From: Paracoccaceae bacterium
GTDB lineage: Bacteria > Pseudomonadota > Alphaproteobacteria > Rhodobacterales > Rhodobacteraceae
NCBI GenBank assembly: GCA_024742695.1
Contig: JANSXY010000003.1
Coordinates: 62,001 to 126,000, forward strand
Reading direction: 5' to 3'
DNA length: 64,000 bases
The notes under the pieces were generated by a model. The model made no database searches and was not told the origin of the DNA. It was given only the letters and a program-made list of their open reading frames with translations. The position numbers and the translations under genes were made by a program. The first letter of the stretch is position 1; every line of letters begins with the position of its first letter. Shown here one piece after another: positions 57,790-64,000 of the stretch.

Positions 57790-58830
57790 ATGAAGATCGA
57801 TGGCCGCGAAATCGGTAACGGACAACCACCCTACGTGATCGCCGAGATGTCGGCCAACCACAATGGCAACCTCGATGCCGCGCTGCGACTGATGAACGAG
57901 GCCGCCAAGGCCGGCGCGGACGCGATCAAGATCCAGACCTACCGGCCCGACACGATCACGCTGAACAGTTCGGCCCCCGACTTCCAGATCAGTGAGGGCC
58001 CATGGAAGGGGCGCACGCTCTTCGAACTATATGACTGGGCGCAGACGCCATGGGATTGGCACGGCGCGCTTTTCGAACATGCCCGCAGCCTTGGCATCAC
58101 GCTGTTCAGCTCGCCGTTCGATCCGACGGCGGTCGACCTGCTCGAAAGTCTCGGGGCCCCGGCCTACAAGGTCGCCTCGTTCGAGGCAGTCGATCTGCCG
58201 CTCATTCGCTACATCGCGTCGAAGGGCAAACCGATGATCATCTCGACCGGGATGGCCGATCTTGAAGAGACGCGCGAAGCCGTGGACGCCGCGAGGCAAG
58301 GGGGGTGCAAGGAGCTTGCGCTGTTGCATTGCGTATCGGGCTACCCGGCCCCGGCGGCGGAGTACAATCTGCTTACCCTGCGCGACATGAAGGAGCGTTT
58401 CGGCCTGGTGACCGGGCTGTCCGACCATACGCTCGACAACACGACCGCCATCGCCAGCGTGGCGCTGGGGGCGGATATCATCGAAAAGCACATGACGCTG
58501 GATCGTTCCGGGGACGGCCCCGACGATGCCTTTTCGCTGGAGCCGAAGGAATTCGCCGCGCTGTGTCACGGCGCCCGCACGGCCTGGGAGGCGCTGGGGA
58601 AGATCGACTACGGCCGGAAGTCCAGCGAGCAGGGGAACGTCAAGTTCCGGCGATCGCTGTACTTCGTCAGGGATCTTGCGGCCGGCGAGGTCGTGACGGC
58701 GGACGCGATCCGCAGCGTTCGGCCCGGTTTCGGCGTACCGCCCAAGTTCACCGACGACGTGATCGGAAAGAAGGTCGCGAGGGACGTGGCGTCGAACACG
58801 CCGGTCACGTTCGACGCTCTCGAAAGCTAG
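57790..58830 (+). CDS. pseI: Pseudaminic acid synthase PseI
   Basis: A 346-residue NeuB-family enzyme condensing the hydrolysed sugar with phosphoenolpyruvate. It has IAEMSANHNGNLDAALRLM at the start, DAIKIQTYRPDTIT, the FSSPFDPTAVDLLESLGAPA segment, GLSDHTLDNTTAIASVALGA and IIEKHMTLDR, then an SAF antifreeze-like C-terminal domain (SVRPGFGVPPKF). It closes the operon: with pseB, pseC, the pseG-pseH fusion and pseF it gives a complete UDP-GlcNAc to CMP-Pse pathway. Confidence 0.94.
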   Translation: MKIDGREIGNGQPPYVIAEMSANHNGNLDAALRLMNEAAKAGADAIKIQTYRPDTITLNSSAPDFQISEGPWKGRTLFELYDWAQTPWDWHGALFEHARSLGITLFSSPFDPTAVDLLESLGAPAYKVASFEAVDLPLIRYIASKGKPMIISTGMADLEETREAVDAARQGGCKELALLHCVSGYPAPAAEYNLLTLRDMKERFGLVTGLSDHTLDNTTAIASVALGADIIEKHMTLDRSGDGPDDAFSLEPKEFAALCHGARTAWEALGKIDYGRKSSEQGNVKFRRSLYFVRDLAAGEVVTADAIRSVRPGFGVPPKFTDDVIGKKVARDVASNTPVTFDALES

Positions 58831-58866
58831 ACGCCGTTTCCCAATGCCGACGGCTGCGGCCTGACT

Positions 58867-59979
58867 TCACGGCATGAGTTCGACAAACTCGACGAGCCGG
58901 CGACCGATCTTCTCGATCTCGTGCTCGAAGCCGAGGAAGCGGTCGAACCCGTCTTTCTCGTCCCTCTTCACGACGTCTAGCATGTAGTCCACGACATCCA
59001 TATCGGCGCGGGTCAGAAGACGCGCCTCGCGCTTCGGCGGGCCGGTCTCGCCCTCGTCGGAGGGGAGGGTCCGGATCGAGGGAACCACGCGCCAGGCATT
59101 CCAGATCGTGCCCAGGCGCAGCGTCATGCCATAATCGTAGCCGCGCCCGTCTGTCGCCAGAATGTAGCTAGGAACCCGGCGTTTCAGCGCCGAGACATGG
59201 CCGTGCACCCGGTAGCCGATATGAACGTCGAAGTCCGAATACACGTCCAGCGCTTCCAGATCCTCCGCGAAGATGTTGCGGATCGTCGCGCCCGAGGCCT
59301 CCACCCGATCGGCATCCAGCCATTCCGACAATCCGTGCACGACGATCACGCGTTCCGCCTGCGGGAAGGTCTCGGCACATTTTTCGACAAGGGTGTAGAA
59401 CTGATCGGCGTAGATCTGCGGCTGATGCGGCGTGGAAATCGCAATTCGATCGATCCCGCGCCTGGCCTTGAACCGCAGGCCATCGAAACGGCGCTCGTAG
59501 AACGCGACATCTCCGGTCATCGCCGCATTGCCGACGCCGAATGATTTCACGGCGTTGTATGTAGCCTCGCCGCGGCAGGAGAAGACCTCCGCGCGTCGGG
59601 CGATCGCGCGTACGAACTCGGCAGTGCCCGGATCGAACTCCGTTCGCGCGCCGAGTCCATCGACCGCCAGTTCGGCGGTGCGCAGGCTGGTACCCGACGC
59701 GAGCGGCACGAACGGCACCCGCACCTGATCGACCGCCTTCTTCATGTTGTAGACCTTGGGCACCATGTCGCGGCGGATGGCGAGACAGGCGAAGATCACA
59801 GCCGCCGTGTCGTTCATTTCCCGCACCTTGCTGTCCAGATCGTCGGCCCGGAACACGGTGAAGTACTCCGCCGCCCCCTTGACGTCCTCGACCAGTCGTT
59901 TCGTGCAGTACTCGATCAGCCTGTCGCCGATGTTCTTGGTTCCCTCGACCGGGTAGGTCGACACGATGGTGTACGTCAT
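58867..59979 (-). CDS. Polysaccharide pyruvyl transferase-like protein
   Basis: A 370-residue protein resembling the polysaccharide pyruvyl transferase (CsaB/WcaK) superfamily: TYPVEGTKNIGDRLIEYCTK near the start (the G-x-N-x-GD motif), STPHQPQIYADQFY in the middle, VIVVHGLSEW and a DVHIGYRVHGHVSALKR motif (the H-x-x-x-H-x-x-x region of the family). Members add pyruvate ketals to sugars, among other roles. The ATG at 59977-59979 opens the family start; a longer frame is Arg/Ala-rich and unlikely. It is divergent from the next gene. Confidence 0.8.
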   Translation of the reverse strand: MTYTIVSTYPVEGTKNIGDRLIEYCTKRLVEDVKGAAEYFTVFRADDLDSKVREMNDTAAVIFACLAIRRDMVPKVYNMKKAVDQVRVPFVPLASGTSLRTAELAVDGLGARTEFDPGTAEFVRAIARRAEVFSCRGEATYNAVKSFGVGNAAMTGDVAFYERRFDGLRFKARRGIDRIAISTPHQPQIYADQFYTLVEKCAETFPQAERVIVVHGLSEWLDADRVEASGATIRNIFAEDLEALDVYSDFDVHIGYRVHGHVSALKRRVPSYILATDGRGYDYGMTLRLGTIWNAWRVVPSIRTLPSDEGETGPPKREARLLTRADMDVVDYMLDVVKRDEKDGFDRFLGFEHEIEKIGRRLVEFVELMP

Positions 59980-60044
59980 ATGGCCTTCGCCCAATAAATT
60001 CGCGCGACAACTTGCCCGCATTGCAGTGCCGCAGGCGATCACGC

Positions 60045-60073
60045 TTGCGGTTGCGGTCCGAAGAAAATATGCA
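60045..60073 (+). promoter_or_regulatory. Candidate promoter upstream of the 998-residue protein
   Basis: TTGCGG (60045-60050) and TATGCA (60068-60073) are 17 bases apart in an AT-richer part of the 129-base divergent gap and 36 bases before the ATG. Only partly consensus. Confidence 0.35.
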
Positions 60074-60108
60074 ATCATAAACCCACACGCGGGTCGGAAG
60101 AGGTTGGC

Positions 60109-63105
60109 ATGAAACACGATGCGTTTACAAGTGGCCATGCCGCCGGCTTTGACAGGTTCACCAGGATTATCGACGCCAATCCAAACTACCACACCATAGT
60201 CAATCGCAGGCAGCCGAAACCCGAGTTGGAGTATTTTGACTCTGACGCGCCGTTATCGGAAAAGATCGAGCGGGCAATCGAGGTTTGCCGCCAATCCTTG
60301 TTGAAAGGGCCGCTCAGGTTGATCCATCCAACCACCGAGGTGGCCTACTACGGATCGACAGCAAATAATCTCAGGGAGTTCCGTTTCTTTTCGGAGATCT
60401 GTGAAGTTCCATTCCAGAATGATCTCGATAATTATGCCAAATGCGAAAAGATTAAGGCGCCGATACTGGAAGAGGCGCAAGACCTGATCTCGTCGATGAT
60501 GAAGGATATCAGACCCTATTATGAGGGACGGTCGAACATAAGTCGCCCACTGGTTCAACAGCAGATCCTGTACAGCCGCTCCTACCTCGGGTTCACCATG
60601 TCCTTTCGCGACGCTTCGGCGGTTCGACCGAAGCTTTTCATCGTCGCCAACGACCATTCCCCCGTTCCGGTCGCGGTTTCGATGGTGATGAAGGATCTGG
60701 GTGTGCCGCGCGTCTATGTGCAACATGCCGAAATATCGCCCACCTTCCCGCCGCTCGATTTCGAAGTGAGCATCCTGAGAAATGCGGCCTCGCTGGAACT
60801 GTATCGACAAATCGGTCCGGTCGCCGGAAATGTGTTTGTAGTGGCGCGGGGAAACAACCCGCCGCGATCAGAAAGCCTGTCAAGGCGCCGTGAAGCACCG
60901 GTTCGCGTTGTCATCTACCCGACTGCCCGCGTGATCCCGGGTGCTCTGAACACGTTGATCGCGACGCTAAACGGCAATCCGGGCATCAAGCATGTTGCGA
61001 TCAAGCCGCATCCCGGGTCGTCTCCGCCGCTCGACAAGGTCGTGACTGAACCCGTCGAAATGATCTCTGACATTCCGGATGACGACCATATCGCGATCGT
61101 GGGGAATTCATCCATCGCGGTCGAACTCCTGCGTGCGGGAATTCCGGTGTACCAGAACTTCAGTTTCGATCCCGTTCTTTCCGACTACTACGGTTTCGTT
61201 TCACGCGGGCTCACGATCGAAGCGCCGTCACAGCGGCTTTCAGCGGCGTTCTGGGTACCCTATGACCTCGACGAGGCGTGGTGGGATGCGTATCGACGGC
61301 TCGATCCGGGCGGAATGCCGGATCAGGAGCTGATCCGAAGCAGATTGCGCGCCAAGATTTCGAGCTACGGCATCAAGCACGTACGCATGCCGGAAAGCAT
61401 GCCGGGCGCCAGCCCGGAGAACAGCGTTCTTGCGTATCTGAAGAGAAAGGCGAAGAAGAAGCAAAAGAAGTTCGGCCGACGGATCGAGTCGCTTCTGGCC
61501 CGACTTGGGCTGGCTGAGCGGTTATTGAAGTCTCGTGGAAAGGCGGGGGCCGGCAAGACCGCCAAGGGCGACATTGCGCCGTCTCAGGAAGCCGATCTGG
61601 CGTCGGCCAGGCTGACCGGGCCACAAAGGTACCTTCTTTGGCAGGCCCTCAGAGAGGCCAATGACCTGCCTGCCTGGCTTGAACAGAATGCGCGCACGGC
61701 TTCCTTCGCTGAGCGGTCGTTGATTGAGTTGTTCGAGGAACGGTTCGCGGTTCGGGATCCGGATTTGCTTGCGATTTTCGGTGGTCGCGATTGGTTTCCC
61801 GTGCGCTCGGCCGTGGGGGCGTGGATGGCCATGAAGCGGGCCGAATGGAACAAGGAACCTCTGACAGAGTCCGCCTTGGACGCCATCTTCCACTACATTT
61901 GCGAAGCCGATCTTGCCCTTTCGGTGCGCAAGAAGCTCGAATCCATGTTGATCACCCGGGCCCTTGCCACCGGGAGCATTTCGCAGGTCTATCGATTTGC
62001 GCAGTCCAACAATCAGGATGGCCGCTGGAGACTGTCGTTGGCGCAGCAGATCAACCTGCTTCGACGCCTGTCCACGAATGGCGAGCCCGAGGAATACGCG
62101 AGGGTGCGCGCCCTGTTTTCCGAAACTTGGGCCCCGATCGACGCCTTGAAAGTGCGAAATTCGGAAGCGCTTGACGGCCGGGCTGCGGAAGACTGGACCC
62201 ACGAGCGTGCCGCAATCCTGTTCAGGGACGCGGTCAGGCCCGAGATATCCGAAGAACTCGAGGCGCTGGTGCTGCCCGCCTACGGTTCCAATGACGTTCA
62301 GCCCGAGTTTTTCGACGTGCGGAGCAACGCGCGGCAGAGGGCCGAATTGCTGGTGCGTATCCGCGATGCGCTGGTCTCGCGTTCCCCGTTTAGTCTGCTC
62401 AGATTGAGCGACAGAGAGGGATATCTGTTCGCGCGGCCGGGCTACTTCTTCACAGCGGAGGACGTCGCGAATTGCGAGCTTCACTGGTGGGGGTGCCGCC
62501 TTGAGCCGGATATGAGAGACCGACTGATCGACATGGCGCTTCCCGCTGTCGCAACGGCGGATGTGGTGGGTGTCCCCAGCATCTTTCGGTTCATTCGGGA
62601 CTTCAACCCAAACCGCTCTAGTCTTCTTGAGACCCTTCAGGGGCGCGGACTTCTGGAGGTACTGGCGCATTTCCGCCAGCATCTGGGCAGGGGTGCGGTG
62701 ATTACGGAGGACAAGGTGAATGTCGCCCTGTTCTCGGACCCGCAGGATGTGGTCGATCTGGCCCAATTCGCCGAATCCGTAGTCATCGTCGGTTCGGTGA
62801 AGCCGGAGTTCATTCCCGAGGCCCTGACAGCTCTCTCAGGTCTGCGGTTCGTGCAGATTCCGACGCATATGCGGACCGGTGCGAATGCCGCCTTCCACAG
62901 CTCTGACGTGGCCCTTCCGTTCGTCGCGGACGACATTGACCGGCAGATCGCAGAGGCGGCGGGACCGGGGGTGATCTTTCTGGTCTCGGCGGGAATTGCC
63001 GGCAAGCGCTTCATGCACACGGCGCGTCAGCACGGTGCGGTCGCGATCGACTTGGGAAATGTGCTCGACGACTGGTTGACGGGCGGGTTGGGAACCCTGC
63101 GCTAG
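60109..63105 (+). CDS. Large modular glycosyltransferase-like protein with GT-D-like C-terminal domain
   Basis: A 998-residue protein of at least three parts. Residues about 1-430 look GT-B-like: VYVQHAEISPTFPPLDF, HVAIKPHPGSSPP and AIVGNSSIAVELLRAGIPVY are donor-site patterns of capsule-type transferases. A basic linker follows (about 440-490, KRKAKKKQKKFGRR). The middle (520-730) is helical and unrecognised. Residues about 745-998 resemble the GT-D fold: SLLRLSDREGYLF (Asp768, Glu770), LHWWGCRLEPDM and ITEDKVNVALFSD. AGAGG precedes the ATG. Lying beside the pse operon, it is a candidate sugar transferase; donor unknown. Confidence 0.7.
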   Translation: MKHDAFTSGHAAGFDRFTRIIDANPNYHTIVNRRQPKPELEYFDSDAPLSEKIERAIEVCRQSLLKGPLRLIHPTTEVAYYGSTANNLREFRFFSEICEVPFQNDLDNYAKCEKIKAPILEEAQDLISSMMKDIRPYYEGRSNISRPLVQQQILYSRSYLGFTMSFRDASAVRPKLFIVANDHSPVPVAVSMVMKDLGVPRVYVQHAEISPTFPPLDFEVSILRNAASLELYRQIGPVAGNVFVVARGNNPPRSESLSRRREAPVRVVIYPTARVIPGALNTLIATLNGNPGIKHVAIKPHPGSSPPLDKVVTEPVEMISDIPDDDHIAIVGNSSIAVELLRAGIPVYQNFSFDPVLSDYYGFVSRGLTIEAPSQRLSAAFWVPYDLDEAWWDAYRRLDPGGMPDQELIRSRLRAKISSYGIKHVRMPESMPGASPENSVLAYLKRKAKKKQKKFGRRIESLLARLGLAERLLKSRGKAGAGKTAKGDIAPSQEADLASARLTGPQRYLLWQALREANDLPAWLEQNARTASFAERSLIELFEERFAVRDPDLLAIFGGRDWFPVRSAVGAWMAMKRAEWNKEPLTESALDAIFHYICEADLALSVRKKLESMLITRALATGSISQVYRFAQSNNQDGRWRLSLAQQINLLRRLSTNGEPEEYARVRALFSETWAPIDALKVRNSEALDGRAAEDWTHERAAILFRDAVRPEISEELEALVLPAYGSNDVQPEFFDVRSNARQRAELLVRIRDALVSRSPFSLLRLSDREGYLFARPGYFFTAEDVANCELHWWGCRLEPDMRDRLIDMALPAVATADVVGVPSIFRFIRDFNPNRSSLLETLQGRGLLEVLAHFRQHLGRGAVITEDKVNVALFSDPQDVVDLAQFAESVVIVGSVKPEFIPEALTALSGLRFVQIPTHMRTGANAAFHSSDVALPFVADDIDRQIAEAAGPGVIFLVSAGIAGKRFMHTARQHGAVAIDLGNVLDDWLTGGLGTLR

Positions 63106-63300
63106 CCGAATGCAAGGCTTCCCAGCATCGTAACCGGTTGCGCAACCTCGTCCTCGACTTGGGTTGGGCGCCCGGCAGGATCGTTGGCGCAACCTGCAGC
63201 CTCGCGCAGAGGCGGGAAGCCCGGGCGATCAGCCTACCCACGGGGCGCCAGCTACGCCACGGTCGAACGCCGCGGCGGGCGCGCAACGGCGTCCGACGCC

Positions 63301-63999
63301 CTAGCGTAGCCCCGGAAGCGACTGGGCGCACCAGTCATCCAGAACGTGGCCGATGTCGATGGCCACGCCCCCAAGCTTCCTCACCCTGCCGACGAATATC
63401 TTTCCGATGATCCCGCCGGCAACGATCACGAGGGTTCCCGGTGTCACGGATTGATCGAGTTTCCGCATCGTCTCGCCATAAACGAAGGGAAGTTTCCGAT
63501 CGCCCGCGTAGTACATCGGGTTGGTGACCGTGTAGTTGTGTGTGGGAATGTTGAATGTCTGAAGTGCAGGAATCTCCTGCAGTTCCCTTGGCAGGGCAGT
63601 CTGGCGCATGCTGGAAACGACGATTACTTTGTCCGCGATGCCCGCCAGTGTCGCAACGCTCTGAATGTCGGAAAAAAGGGCAACGTTCACCTTGTCTTCC
63701 GTAATGACGGCGCTGCTTCCCACGCTCGCGGGAACACCTGACAGGGCCCTTACAAGACCGCGTGTCTGTGGTGTTTGTTCAAGGCTCTTGCTGAAGTCCA
63801 TGAAGTCACGAAAGAGCCGAAAGACGGAAGGTATCCCCACGACGTCGGCAGACGCCACCGCTTCGAGGGCGCCCGACCGGATTTCACTACGCAAGACGTC
63901 ATCAAGCTCGCAGCCCCACCAATGACGTTCCCGGTTTCTCACATCCTCGAGAAAACCATCGGAATCGTCCGGGAATAGGTACCCCTCACCGTCGCTGAG
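63301..63999 (-). CDS. Partial GT-D-like domain protein, paralogue of the previous gene
   Basis: The frame is open to the window edge, so only the C-terminal 232 residues are seen. They align along their length with residues 766-998 of the preceding gene: LSDGEGYLFP, HWWGCELDD, ITEDKVNVALFSDIQS, IPTHNYTVTN and GHVLDDWCAQSLPGLR. Here the acidic motif is DGE, the usual GT-D form, whereas the paralogue has DRE. The two genes are convergent, 195 bases apart. A separate start (GTG at 63940-63942) is less likely than a longer gene. The role is presumably in sugar transfer. Confidence 0.72.
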   Translation of the reverse strand, partial: LSDGEGYLFPDDSDGFLEDVRNRERHWWGCELDDVLRSEIRSGALEAVASADVVGIPSVFRLFRDFMDFSKSLEQTPQTRGLVRALSGVPASVGSSAVITEDKVNVALFSDIQSVATLAGIADKVIVVSSMRQTALPRELQEIPALQTFNIPTHNYTVTNPMYYAGDRKLPFVYGETMRKLDQSVTPGTLVIVAGGIIGKIFVGRVRKLGGVAIDIGHVLDDWCAQSLPGLR

Positions 64000-64000
64000 C

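Noticed and set aside
63106-63300. A further gene in the gap between the two GT-D-like genes.
   Set aside because: Short open frames here have no ribosome site and no recognisable pattern.

Overview
The window reads as a high-GC alphaproteobacterial chromosome, most like the Rhodobacteraceae (Rhodobacter/Roseobacter relatives). This rests on strong GC3 codon bias, the flgK-flgL-flgI order, short ATGA/GTGA/TGATG gene overlaps, the alphaproteobacterial form of GTP cyclohydrolase II, and many wall, envelope and surface-polysaccharide genes. It was read by eye from the sequence alone; no database search was run. I saw no rRNA, tRNA, CRISPR array or insertion sequence.

Region 1 (0-17 kb) is core genome. 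It holds the end of a flagellar operon (flgK partial, flgL, flgI), trhO (tRNA wobble-U hydroxylation), pncA and pncB (NAD salvage), a minus-strand arfB / class III aminotransferase / APH-type kinase operon, a minus-strand UMF1-type MFS / mepA / queuosine-precursor transporter group, a thioesterase, yggT and recQ. Between the queuosine transporter and arfB lies a compact minus-strand transcription unit: an 18-codon ORF behind a near-perfect Shine-Dalgarno sequence, ending at an 8-bp terminator hairpin.

Region 2 (15-28 kb) is cell envelope and signalling. It holds a soluble hybrid histidine kinase divergent from an alpha-2-macroglobulin/PBP1C pair (periplasmic protease trap plus wall repair), a ribA / L,D-transpeptidase pair, an OmpR-type response regulator and a GNAT acetyltransferase. 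Between the last two is a perfect FNR-type palindrome followed at promoter distance by a 77-nt sRNA-like unit with an exposed anti-Shine-Dalgarno stretch and a strong terminator.

Region 3 (28-39 kb) is housekeeping: xthA, a thioredoxin-TPR protein, a Lon-N-domain protein, a Trm112-like protein, a UbiH-type hydroxylase, rpsO, a small membrane protein, a LuxR-type regulator, a periplasmic rhodanese, pnp and an LpxL-type acyltransferase.

Region 4 (39-64 kb) makes and decorates surface glycans. manC, a phosphomannomutase, a nucleotide-sugar epimerase and a GT2 glycosyltransferase come first. From about 44.25 kb base composition becomes less GC-rich and codon use less biased, as expected of a transferred or fast-evolving locus. 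This part holds an MsbA-type ABC exporter, an OafA-type O-acyltransferase with SGNH domain, a sulfotransferase, a PhyH-like dioxygenase, a TPR protein with a 190-residue internal duplication, a complete pseudaminic-acid operon (pseB, pseC, pseF, a pseG-pseH fusion, pseI), a polysaccharide pyruvyl-transferase-like protein, and two convergent paralogues carrying a GT-D-like C-terminal domain, the second running off the window. Together these could make CMP-pseudaminic acid and GDP-mannose, polymerise or transfer the sugars, add acetyl, sulfate and pyruvyl groups, and export the product.
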